The position numbers were made by a program, and so were the translations under genes. From an uncultured Clostridia bacterium (GTDB lineage Bacteria; Bacillota; Clostridia; TANB77; CAG-508), in NCBI GenBank assembly GCA_947625075.1, contig CANQMY010000026.1, forward strand, positions 1-10,678: a stretch of DNA of 10,678 nucleotides. Reading direction: 5' to 3'. The notes beneath the pieces were generated by a model, which was given only the letters and a program-made list of their open reading frames with translations, did no database searches and had not been told where the DNA came from. Of the stretch, positions 1 to 7,842 are shown in pieces (position 1 is the first letter of the stretch; the number at the start of each line of letters is the position of its first letter).

Positions 1-359
1 TGAATGCTGTGATTTTAGAGATTGGAATGCATTTTGAAAATGATGAAAAAGAAAAAATAAAACACAAAATGCAAGAATACAAAGAAAAAAGATTATCTAC
101 ACAACCACTTGATTATCCAAGTGCAGGAAGTATTTTTAAAAGAGGAGAAGATTTTATTGCAGCAGAACTTATTGACAAGGCAGGACTTAAAGGATATCAG
201 ATTGGAGGAGCTAAAGTTTCAGAAAAACATGCGGGATTTATCGTTAATACAGGAAATGCTACTTCAGAAGATATATTGAATTTAATCGAATATGTAAAAC
301 AAGTTATATATAAAAAATATGGTAAAATTTTAGAAACAGAAGTGAGGATTTTGAAATAA
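1..359 (+). CDS. murB: UDP-N-acetylenolpyruvoylglucosamine reductase MurB, 3' part only
   Basis: This is the C-terminal part of MurB, the FAD- and NADPH-dependent cytosolic enzyme that reduces UDP-GlcNAc-enolpyruvate to UDP-MurNAc in peptidoglycan synthesis. The frame is open through the left edge (codons begin at base 3), so the GTG at 9 is an internal valine and the gene is cut by the window, not truncated in the genome. Visible hallmarks are YPSAGSIFKR, whose second serine (codon 129-131) matches the serine general acid of the family, then the AAELIDKAGLKG and GGAKVSEKHAGFIVN blocks of the substrate-binding domain. Near the end, LETEVRIL carries the glutamate (codon 339-341) that corresponds by motif to the catalytic C-terminal Glu. 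The stop TAA overlaps the yvcK start (TAATG), indicating translational coupling. Identification is confident; the FAD-binding half is not in view. Confidence 0.95.
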   Translation, partial: NAVILEIGMHFENDEKEKIKHKMQEYKEKRLSTQPLDYPSAGSIFKRGEDFIAAELIDKAGLKGYQIGGAKVSEKHAGFIVNTGNATSEDILNLIEYVKQVIYKKYGKILETEVRILK

Positions 360-2089
360 TGGGATTTTTTAAATGGTTTAAATCAAGTGCAAAAATGAAA
401 AGATGGATATTATTAAATATAATAGGTGTAATATTAGTTTGTTATGGAATTGCAAAGTTAATAGATGCTAAAACTTTAGATGTTATGGAAATAGTTTTAG
501 TTATTATATCATTTGTTATTGGATTTACATTTTTAGTTCTTGGAACAGTATTTATGCAAAAAAGAATGTTAGAACTTTTAGTAGAAGAAAGTGATACAAG
601 AAAAGAAACAAATAATGTAAATACTCTTATATTTAATAAAAAGGTATATAATCAAGGACCTAAAATAGTAGTTATTGGTGGTGGTAGTGGACTTAATACT
701 GTACTAAGAGGACTAAAAAATTATACAGACAATATAACGGCAATTGTTACTGTTTCAGATTATGGAGAAACGCCAACAGATTCAAGAAAAGCATTAGAAG
801 TATTACCATTAAATGATATAAAAGAAAGTTTAATAGCTCTAGCATATGACGAAAAAGAAATGGAAAAATTACTTAATTGCGAATTTAAATCTGGAAAGTT
901 AAAAAATCTTTCTTTTAGTGATATATATTTCTTAGCAATGGATGAGGTTTATGGGAATTTTGCAAAGTCAATTGAAAATTCAAAAGAGATTTTAAATATG
1001 ACTGGAAAAGTTATTCCGGTAACTTTAGAGCCTATTAAAATATGTGCAGAATTAGATGATGGATATGTTATTGAGAGTAGAGATAAAATTCCAGAGATTG
1101 TTGAACAAACAACAAATAAAATTAGTAGAATATATATAAGTCCTACAAATACTAGACCTGCTCCAGGAGTAATTGATGCAATAAAAGATGCTGATGCAAT
1201 AATTATTGGTCCTGGTAGCTTATATACAAATGTTATACCTAATTTATTAGTAAAAGGAATTGCAAAAGCTGTAAAAGAATCAAAAGCAATCAAAGTTTAT
1301 GTAAGTAATATAATGACAGAAGCAGGACAAACTGATGAATATAAATTATCAGATCATATCAAAACTATAGTTGATTATGTTGGAGAAGGTATAATTGATT
1401 ATTGCATTTATGATACAGGAGAAATTGTGCCTGAGTTTATTCAAAAATATAATGAAGAAGGAAAAGATATCGTTATTCCAGATGTTCCTAAAGCTAAAGA
1501 ATATGGTATAAAATTAATACAGAGAAATTTATCAAATATAGAAGATGATAAAGTTAGACATGATTCAGATGTTATTGCTAGTACGATTATAAAACTTATT
1601 TGCGATGAACTTCAATTTGAAGATATGCAAAATGATAGCCAATATTTAATGTTAAATTCTAAATTAAAAGAATCTAATAGACAAAGGCGTAAGAGAGAAA
1701 GAAAAGAAAAGAAATTTAGAAAATCTGGTAAGAAACCTTTTGAAAGAAGAAATGATGATAGTAAATTCAAAGAAAAATATCATAAAAGAATAGAAGCAAT
1801 AAAAGAAAGTGATGAAAAAATAGATGAAAGAAAGAAAAAGGCAGGAAGATCTGTTTTTAAAAAATTAGCTGATATGGATTCATCTACTAAATATAAAGAT
1901 ATGCTTTCAAAACAAGAAACAGCAGAAATAAAACTTTTTGATGCTGTATCTAAAATAGGTATAACCAAAAAAATTGACATGGATGATCAAGAAGTTAGTG
2001 ATGAAAAAAATAAAAAGACAAAGAAAAAATTAAAAAGTAAAAAAGAAAAAAATTTAAAAAGCAAAACTAAAAAAGATAATAAAAAATAG
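359..2089 (+). CDS. yvcK: YvcK/CofD-like family protein, membrane-anchored, divergent ligand site and long basic tail
   Basis: The 576-residue protein belongs to the YvcK (gluconeogenesis factor, CofD-like) family, whose studied members bind UDP-sugars and affect carbon use, cell shape and envelope synthesis. Two hydrophobic helices at about residues 16-35 and 43-66 anchor it to the membrane. The Rossmann-type core starts at KIVVIGGGSGL (102-112); GPGSLYTNVIPNLLV (284-298) and YVSNIMTEAGQTDEY (314-328) are typical YvcK blocks. Two usual motifs are absent: where DDGGSSGRLR normally stands there is SDYGETPTDSR (133-143), and the GHSLGN block is replaced by LSFSDIYFLA (184-193). From about residue 437 to the end the chain is very rich in Lys and Arg and probably disordered; Bacillus YvcK is only a little over 300 residues. 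The ATG at 359 overlaps the murB stop and has GAGG at 344-347. RapZ and WhiA, the usual clostridial neighbours, are not adjacent. Family assignment is firm; conserved function is less certain. Confidence 0.88.
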   Translation: MGFFKWFKSSAKMKRWILLNIIGVILVCYGIAKLIDAKTLDVMEIVLVIISFVIGFTFLVLGTVFMQKRMLELLVEESDTRKETNNVNTLIFNKKVYNQGPKIVVIGGGSGLNTVLRGLKNYTDNITAIVTVSDYGETPTDSRKALEVLPLNDIKESLIALAYDEKEMEKLLNCEFKSGKLKNLSFSDIYFLAMDEVYGNFAKSIENSKEILNMTGKVIPVTLEPIKICAELDDGYVIESRDKIPEIVEQTTNKISRIYISPTNTRPAPGVIDAIKDADAIIIGPGSLYTNVIPNLLVKGIAKAVKESKAIKVYVSNIMTEAGQTDEYKLSDHIKTIVDYVGEGIIDYCIYDTGEIVPEFIQKYNEEGKDIVIPDVPKAKEYGIKLIQRNLSNIEDDKVRHDSDVIASTIIKLICDELQFEDMQNDSQYLMLNSKLKESNRQRRKRERKEKKFRKSGKKPFERRNDDSKFKEKYHKRIEAIKESDEKIDERKKKAGRSVFKKLADMDSSTKYKDMLSKQETAEIKLFDAVSKIGITKKIDMDDQEVSDEKNKKTKKKLKSKKEKNLKSKTKKDNKK

Positions 2090-2123
2090 TAAAACTTTAT
2101 GATAAATATAATAGGAGAAACAA

Positions 2124-4144
2124 ATGAGAGAGTGGATAATTACTAATGGAATAGGTGGATATAGTTCTTCAACTGATTTTGGTGGTATGAATACTAGAAA
2201 ATATCATGGATTATTGGTTGCAGCAATGAATCCTCCATATAATAGAAAATTATTACTTTCTAAATTAGATGAAAGTATTGAAATAAATGGAAAGAAAACA
2301 ATATTATATACTAATAAAGCAAACAGTGAAATAACAGAAGGATATAAAAAGTTAATTAATTTTGAAAAAGATTTTATACCAATATATACATATAAAGTTT
2401 CAAAAGTAATAATTGAAAAATCAATTTGTATGATATATGGAAAGAATGCAGTAGCAGTTATTTATAGAATAGTAAATCAAAAAGCAAAAACAACATTGAA
2501 TTTAACACCAGTAATAAACTATAGGGATTTTCATTCATTAACTACTGCTTCAAAAATTGATTATTCACAACAAGTTTTTGAAAATCAAGAAAAAGTACAA
2601 GTTGATTTTGGTAATAACCAAATTTTAAATATGGGAGTTAGCGGTGCTAAATATATACTTCATCAAGATGATATGTTTTATCAAATGGAATATGATGTAG
2701 AAAAAGAAAGAGGATTTGAGTATACTGAAAATCATGTTATACCAGGAACATTTAAGATAGAAATTAATCCAAATGAAGATAAAGAAATTGTATTTATATG
2801 TGCAACAAATGACCAAAATGGGATATCTATAGATGATATAACAAAATTAAAAGGAACAGAAATTCTTAATTCTGAAATGAAAAGAATTAAGGAGCAGATT
2901 AAAAATTCTAAATTGATTGATAATATGCCTAAAAAAATTGGTAATAAGGAAACTTATAAAGAATTAATTAAAAAGTATATTATTGCATCTGATAATTTTA
3001 TAGTATATAAACAATCTGATAATCTCCACACAATTATTGCAGGATATCCATGGTTTAATGATTGGTGTAGAGATACATTAATTTCATTTGAAGGATTGCT
3101 TTTAATTTCAAAAAAATATAAATTAGCAGAAGAGATTTTATTATCATCTATAAGTAAAATTAAAGATGGTCTTATTCCAAATGGATTTTCTGAATATACA
3201 GGAGAACCGCTATATAATAGTGTTGATAGTTCTTTATTATTTTTTGAAGCAGTTAGTAAATTTTTGAAATATACAAATAACTATGAGTTTGTACAAGAAA
3301 ATTTATATAGTAAAATGAAAGATATTATAAATAATTACATTGATGGAATAAATATAGATGAAAATAATATTTATTTAGATGATATAGATTATTTAATTGT
3401 TGCTGGAACACCAGAAACACAAAATACTTGGATGGATGTAAAAATTGATGGAAAAGCTATAACACCTAGAAATGGAAAAGCTGTAGAAATAAATGCATTA
3501 TGGTATAATGCATTAAGAGTTATGCAAGATATTGACAAGCATTTAAATAAAAAAATGTCACAATTAGGATACAATTATTTGGCAAAAAAATGTAAAAAAT
3601 CTTTTGAAAAAGAGTTTTATAATAATGATAAACTTTGCTTATTTGATGTAATTGGAGATAATAAAATTAGACCAAATCAATTATTTGCTTTATCATTATC
3701 ATATCCTGTATTAGATTGTGATAAATTTGAAGCAAAAGAAATGTTTATTACAGTTACAAAAAAATTATTGAATAATTATGGATTAATGACATTAGCAAAA
3801 GATGAAGAAGGTTTTTCACCAAAATATGAAGGAAACTCTTATGAGAGAGATTTAGTATATCATCAAGGAACTACTTGGCCATATTTATTAGGTATTTATT
3901 ATAATGCACTTAAAAATTTAATAAAAGCACAAAATGATATAGAAGTAAAAAAAGATCTTAATAAAATTTTAGATGAATTGAAATTAAATACAGCACTAAC
4001 TTTTACGAATGAAATAATAAATGGTAATACAATTCGGTAGCATTTGTGAAGTATATGATGCTATTAATCCTAAAAATCGGAAAAGGAGCTTTTGCACAAG
4101 CTTGGAGCGTTGCAGAAATTTTTAGAATATTGTTAGATAATTAA
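2124..4144 (+). CDS. Glycogen debranching enzyme (amylo-alpha-1,6-glucosidase), C-terminus split over three frames
   Basis: This is a bacterial GDE-type debranching enzyme, a cytosolic glucosidase that hydrolyses alpha-1,6 branches of glycogen. The N-terminal domain opens with REWIITNGIGGYSS and NTRKYHGLL; the (alpha/alpha)6-barrel part shows WFNDWCRDT (310-318), NTWMD (435-438), TPRNGKAVEINALWYNAL (from 447) and YHQGTTWPYLLG (from 579). ATG 2124 has AGGAG at 2113-2117. The frame from the ATG stops at 4040 after 638 codons. The expected end continues beyond it: GSICEVYDAINPKN is encoded at 4036-4077 in the +1 frame and AQAWSVAEIFRILLDN at 4094-4141 in the next frame, with TAA at 4142-4144. 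Skipping single C residues at 4035 and 4078 gives 672 residues, close to the family's usual length. The conserved AQAWSVAE block would be lost if translation stopped at 4040. Sequence error, early pseudogene or recoding all remain possible. The holA ribosome binding site follows directly. Confidence 0.88.
4032..4040 (+). other. First apparent +1 frameshift site in the debranching enzyme gene (ATT CGG TAG)
   Basis: The zero frame reads ATT CGG TAG and ends here. Skipping C4035 gives ATT GGT AGC and continues into family-typical sequence (GSICEVYDA). The codon at the shift is CGG and the new codon is glycine GGT. No AGGAGG-like stimulator of the prfB type lies just upstream, and the extra base is not in a homopolymer. 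Confidence 0.7.
4075..4081 (+). other. Second apparent +1 frameshift site in the debranching enzyme gene (AAT CGG A)
   Basis: In the frame entered after the first shift the codons are CCT AAA AAT CGG, and without a further shift translation would stop at TAG 4123-4125 through non-family sequence. Skipping C4078 gives AAT GGA AAA GGA GCT and then the conserved AQAWSVAE block, ending at TAA 4142-4144. As at the first site, an in-frame CGG is replaced by a glycine codon (GGA) in +1. Confidence 0.7.
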
Positions 4145-4167
4145 TTAAGCTATAAGGAGCTACAAAT

Positions 4168-5103
4168 TTGATTTATTTATTATATGGAAAAGATAATTAT
4201 ATAAAAAATGACTATTTAAAAAAAATAAAGAAAAAATTTTCAGAATTGAAACTTGGTATTAATTATATTCAAATAGATGAAAATGATTGTCAAAATATTA
4301 TTTCAAATATTGAAACTCCATCTTTTGGATATGAAACAAAATTAATTGTTGTAAGGAACTCTAATATTGTAAAAAAGAAAAATGTTATAGGAGAAAAATT
4401 AGCTGAATATATAGAAACAAATACTATTGAAGGTGTGGAATTAGTTATATTAGAAGAAGAAATAGATAAAACAACAGCTTTATATAAAATTATACAAAAT
4501 AAAGGAACTATTAAAGAATGTAATGAAAAAACACCAAGAGAAATTATATCACAAATAAAATCAATATCAAATGCTTATCAAGTAAATATTAAAGAAAATA
4601 TTTCACAATATTTAATTGAGTGTATTGGAACAAATATGGAAGATATAATAAATGAATTAAGAAAACTTATAGAGTATGAAGGAAAAGGTGGAGAGATAAC
4701 TAAAGAAGATATTGATTGTTTAACTGTAAAGAAATCAGAAAGTATTATATTTGATCTTACAGATAATCTTGGTAAAAAAAATATTAAGGAAGCAATTAAT
4801 GTACTTCATAATTTAATATATTCAAGAGAACCAGTGCAAAAAATATTAGTAATGTTATATAATCATTTTAAGAAATTATTTATAGTTAAGATTTCAGATG
4901 AATCTAATATTGCACAAGCATTAAATTTAAAAGCTAATCAATTATTTTTGGTAACTAAATATAAAAATCAAGCAAAATTTTTTAATGCTTCAGAATTAAG
5001 AAATATATTAGAAGAATTTATTGAATTAGATGAAAAATCTAAAAATGGCAATATTGACTTAGATATTGGGTTAGAATCTGTACTTTGTAGATATTGTTCA
5101 TAA
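4168..5103 (+). CDS. holA: DNA polymerase III subunit delta
   Basis: The 311-residue product is the delta subunit of the clamp loader, the AAA+-like 'wrench' that opens the sliding clamp during DNA replication. It starts with the typical IYLLYGKDNYIKNDYLKKI, followed by the SFGYETKLIVVRN block that corresponds to the family's 'F-ge.RlVvV.n' segment. An AAA+ lid follows, and then a helical collar domain containing REPVQKILVMLYNHFKKLFIVK-type sequence (roughly residues 225-246). Delta lacks a working P-loop, and none is seen here. The TTG at 4168 is chosen as start because AAGGAG (4154-4159) lies eight bases upstream and the protein begins at the expected first strand. The gene lies 23 bases after the repaired debranching-enzyme stop and is likely cotranscribed. 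Length is slightly below the usual 320-345 residues. Confidence 0.9.
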   Translation: MIYLLYGKDNYIKNDYLKKIKKKFSELKLGINYIQIDENDCQNIISNIETPSFGYETKLIVVRNSNIVKKKNVIGEKLAEYIETNTIEGVELVILEEEIDKTTALYKIIQNKGTIKECNEKTPREIISQIKSISNAYQVNIKENISQYLIECIGTNMEDIINELRKLIEYEGKGGEITKEDIDCLTVKKSESIIFDLTDNLGKKNIKEAINVLHNLIYSREPVQKILVMLYNHFKKLFIVKISDESNIAQALNLKANQLFLVTKYKNQAKFFNASELRNILEEFIELDEKSKNGNIDLDIGLESVLCRYCS

Positions 5104-5120
5104 ATATAAAGGAAAAAATT

Positions 5121-6131
5121 ATGAAAAATAAAAGAAAAATTATTATAAGTCTTATATGTGTAATAATTGCTATTGTGATTGGAGTAATTTTAATTTATAA
5201 AATAAAATTTGAAGAAAAAAGCTCTATAGATAAAAAGTGGGAAATTAAAGAGGTTTATTTTGATTTAGATGATATAGACTATTCAAGTGCTGTTATGAAA
5301 CATTGGGATGAATTATCAATCACTCAAAAATTTTCAAAATGTAAATATAATAATATAGATTATTACAATACTGACACAGAAGTTGAAGAATATAAAATAG
5401 AACAGTTTTTATCTGAAGTGATTTTAAATGGAAAAGATAATTATACTTTAGAAGAACATAGTATAAATGCAAAAGTTTTTAAATTAAAAGATGTTTCTGC
5501 AAAGTGTACTTTAGCTATACAATTTGAAAACAATAGTAATTATTATATTTATATAAATAGTAATTATACTCCAGAAACTTTAGGACAATTTATAAGAGAT
5601 TTAAATTTAAAAAATACAATATTTAAAACAACAGTTAATTATAATCAAATAAAAGATGAAAAAGTAGAGAAAGAAATTGAATTTGAAAAAGTAGATTCAA
5701 ATATTATATGGGAAATGTTATTTAGTGATGATACATCAAAATTTATAGATGATAATTCTAAATATCATCAAAGTGTTGCAAGTATACCGATAAATAATCC
5801 ATTTAGTAAATATGATAGATATTCAATTAATTTATCAATAGATGGATATCTTTCTACAAATATTTTTGAAAGTCAAAAAACATTTTATATTGGAGAAGAA
5901 AAAGTTAATAAGTTTTTAAATTATTTGATAGATGAATGTAAAGGTTATGAAATAGTATATGTTAACAAAGATAAAAATGAAAATTTAAGTGAAGAAAATG
6001 AAGGTACTATTATGATGTACGATATAAAAAATAATACAACGACAGAAGTTAATATGAATAATATTAATAATGACAGTAATTCAACATATGCTAGTGCAAA
6101 TTTTTTAGAAACATATAATTCCAATGAATAA
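5121..6131 (+). CDS. Hypothetical membrane-anchored protein
   Basis: I do not recognise a named family. The 336-residue product has a basic N-terminus (MKNKRK) followed by one hydrophobic helix at about residues 7-26 and then a soluble, Asn-, Asp- and Tyr-rich region, so it is probably a single-pass protein with most of its mass outside the cell. No lipobox is visible. The soluble part includes CTLAIQFENNSNYYIYINS and TLGQFIRDLNL, a compact alpha/beta-looking stretch, and a later IIWEMLFSDD segment; the last 40 residues are low-complexity and rich in Asn and Thr. ATG 5121 is preferred to the in-frame TTG at 5094, because AAAGGA (5108-5113) sits seven bases upstream and the extra nine residues would precede the basic stretch. 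It lies 17 bases after holA and probably shares its transcript, but this gives no clue to function. Confidence 0.8.
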   Translation: MKNKRKIIISLICVIIAIVIGVILIYKIKFEEKSSIDKKWEIKEVYFDLDDIDYSSAVMKHWDELSITQKFSKCKYNNIDYYNTDTEVEEYKIEQFLSEVILNGKDNYTLEEHSINAKVFKLKDVSAKCTLAIQFENNSNYYIYINSNYTPETLGQFIRDLNLKNTIFKTTVNYNQIKDEKVEKEIEFEKVDSNIIWEMLFSDDTSKFIDDNSKYHQSVASIPINNPFSKYDRYSINLSIDGYLSTNIFESQKTFYIGEEKVNKFLNYLIDECKGYEIVYVNKDKNENLSEENEGTIMMYDIKNNTTTEVNMNNINNDSNSTYASANFLETYNSNE

Positions 6132-6167
6132 AGAATAATACAGTAGTAAAATAAGGAGAAGATTTTA

Positions 6168-6998
6168 TTGGAGAAATATGAAGAAATAGAAAAAAGTATT
6201 ATTAAAAATTTTAGAAAGAAAATATGGCATAATTTTGTTAAGGGAATTCAAGAGTATGATATGATTCAAGAAGGCGATAAAATAGCAGTTTGCATGTCGG
6301 GCGGAAAAGACTCAATGCTTATGGCTAAATGTTTTCAAGAACTTAAAAGACATAATAAAATAAATTTTGATTTAGTTTTTTTATGCATGAATCCAGGATA
6401 TAATGAAGAAAATAAACAAAAAATTATTAGCAATGCTAAACTTTTAAATATACCTATTATAATGTTTGAAACAGATATTTTTAATAGAGTAGAAACAATT
6501 GTTGATCATCCTTGTTATATTTGTGCAAGAATGAGAAGAGGTTATTTATATGAAAAAGCAAAAGAGCTTGGATGCAATAAAATTGCTTTAGGGCATCATT
6601 TTGATGATGTAATAGAAACAATACTTATGGGAATGTTATATGGAGCACAGGTACAAACTATGATGCCAAAAGTGAAAAGCACATCTCATCCAGGTATGGA
6701 GCTTATTAGACCTCTTTATTTAGTAAAAGAAGAGGATATTATAGATTGGAAAGAAAAAAATAACTTACAATTTATTCAATGTGCTTGTAAAATTACAGAA
6801 AATTATTCAATAAATGATGAAGAAAATGCATCAAAAAGGGAAGAAATAAAAAAGCTTATAAAAAAATTAAGAAAAGTATATTCTAATATAGATATAAATA
6901 TTTTTAGAAGTGTCCAAAATGTTAATCTTGATACAATTATATCTTATCGAAAAGGTAAAGAAACGCATCATTTTTTAGATGATTATAATAAAAAGTAA
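6168..6998 (+). CDS. TtcA-family tRNA thiolation ATPase (PP-loop, Fe-S type)
   Basis: This 276-residue cytosolic protein belongs to the TtcA branch of PP-loop ATPases, which adenylate a tRNA base and replace oxygen with sulfur; TtcA itself makes 2-thiocytidine at position 32. The PP-loop SGGKDS is at residues 44-49. A CxxC (C116, C119) in HPCYICARMRRG is followed by the family-typical IALGHHFDDVIETILMG stretch, and a later QCACK (C205/C207) can supply the third cysteine that TtcA uses to hold a [4Fe-4S] cluster. The C-terminus (about 220-276) is more divergent. TTG 6168 is the likely start, with AAGGAG at 6153-6158. The gene sits 36 bases after the membrane protein. The family call is firm; the exact base modified in this lineage is inferred, so no gene symbol is given. 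Confidence 0.87.
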   Translation: MEKYEEIEKSIIKNFRKKIWHNFVKGIQEYDMIQEGDKIAVCMSGGKDSMLMAKCFQELKRHNKINFDLVFLCMNPGYNEENKQKIISNAKLLNIPIIMFETDIFNRVETIVDHPCYICARMRRGYLYEKAKELGCNKIALGHHFDDVIETILMGMLYGAQVQTMMPKVKSTSHPGMELIRPLYLVKEEDIIDWKEKNNLQFIQCACKITENYSINDEENASKREEIKKLIKKLRKVYSNIDINIFRSVQNVNLDTIISYRKGKETHHFLDDYNKK

Positions 6999-7025
6999 AA
7001 ATGATTATAGGAGAAAAATCAAAAT

Positions 7026-7748
7026 ATGAAAAATCTTTTAATTGATAGCAGAATAAGAAAAGAAGAATTTGATTTTTTAAGTAAACACTTTAAAGTTAAA
7101 AAGTTAGAATTATCAAATGATGTATATGAAGAAATTTCTGGGCATAGTGATATTTTTTTCTGTAAAATAAATAGAAAAGTAATATGTAGTCCTAACGCAA
7201 TATTTAAAGATAAATCATTTATAGATGGATATTTAGAAGTAAGAAATACATATCCTAATGATGTGCTATATAATGTATGTCAATTAGAAAATTATATGAT
7301 TATAAATAAATATGTTGATAAAAAAATACTAGAATTATGGAATAATTATGATGGTATGAACGAAGATGAATCATATAAAAATAAAGAAGTAATAGTAGTC
7401 AATCAAGGTTATACAAAATGTTCTATATCCATAACGGGTAGTAATTCTTGTATTACATCTGATATTGGAATCTATAAAAAGTTAAAAGAAAAAAATATTG
7501 ATGTAAATTTAATTAAAGAAGATAAGATATTTCTTTTAGACAAAAATAAAAATATAAGTAAAATGAATGGATTTATTGGAGGAGCAACTCTTACATTTGA
7601 TAATAAATTTATAGTATTTGGAGATTTTAATAAGCTATGTGTAGAAAATCAAAAAATAATTAAAGAAAATTTAAAGAAAAATAATTTGGAACTTATAGAT
7701 TTTAAAAACTTAGACATAATAGATTATGGAGGTGCACTTATTTTTTAA
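7026..7748 (+). CDS. Conserved clostridial protein of unknown function (resembles DUF6873)
   Basis: The 240-residue product is soluble, with no signal peptide or membrane helix. Its most conserved-looking block is VVNQGYTKCSISITGSNSCI, followed by TSDIGIYKKLKEKNIDVNLI and, near the end, NGFIGGATLTFDNKFIVFGD and a final IDYGGALIF. From memory this layout (QGYTKCS, TSD.GI, GFIGGA, D.GG) resembles the clostridial family DUF6873, for which I know no established biochemical role. The GFIGGA and GD elements suggest a ligand-binding alpha/beta fold, but that is only an impression. ATG 7026 is preceded by TAGGAG at 7008-7013, a slightly long spacing of 12. It lies 27 bases after the TtcA-like gene and is probably the last member of the long operon. 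It directly precedes gpr, but the gap and the separate promoter there argue against a sporulation role on context alone. Confidence 0.75.
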   Translation: MKNLLIDSRIRKEEFDFLSKHFKVKKLELSNDVYEEISGHSDIFFCKINRKVICSPNAIFKDKSFIDGYLEVRNTYPNDVLYNVCQLENYMIINKYVDKKILELWNNYDGMNEDESYKNKEVIVVNQGYTKCSISITGSNSCITSDIGIYKKLKEKNIDVNLIKEDKIFLLDKNKNISKMNGFIGGATLTFDNKFIVFGDFNKLCVENQKIIKENLKKNNLELIDFKNLDIIDYGGALIF

Positions 7749-7776
7749 TTTTAAAAAGAATATAATTATTTATAAA

Positions 7777-7805
7777 GAATAAAAGCTAACTTTTTTTACA
7801 TAATA
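7777..7805 (+). promoter_or_regulatory. Putative forespore (sigma-G/sigma-F) promoter of gpr
   Basis: GAATA at 7777-7781 and CATAATA at 7799-7805 are separated by 17 bases. They match the sigma-G pattern (-35 GMATR, -10 CATNMTA) known from Bacillus, and sigma-F uses a related sequence. The -10 ends 37 bases before the gpr ATG. Bacillus gpr is itself transcribed by these forespore factors, so position and gene agree. In an AT-rich region chance matches are possible. Confidence 0.6.
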
Positions 7806-7842
7806 ATATAAGATATGCTTAAGTAAAAAAAAGGAGGCTTTT

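Noticed and set aside
949..1293. Minus-strand open frame of 114 codons inside yvcK
   Set aside because: It lies wholly within a well-supported gene on the other strand, and its hydrophobic product is what AT-rich antisense frames typically give.
4081..4090. AAAGGAG within the last part of the debranching enzyme as an internal ribosome binding site or frameshift stimulator
   Set aside because: It lies downstream of the second shift site rather than upstream as in prfB, and it is explained by the Lys-Gly-Ala codons of the conserved C-terminus; no start codon follows at a useful distance.
5094..5120. Upstream TTG start for the membrane protein gene
   Set aside because: It overlaps the end of holA, has no good ribosome binding site, and would put nine extra residues before the basic MKNKRK start; ATG 5121 with AAAGGA is better.
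7736..7765. A/T-only palindrome after the DUF6873-like gene as a possible terminator
   Set aside because: The stem would contain no G-C pairs and the region is a simple T-run followed by an A-run; too weak to call.
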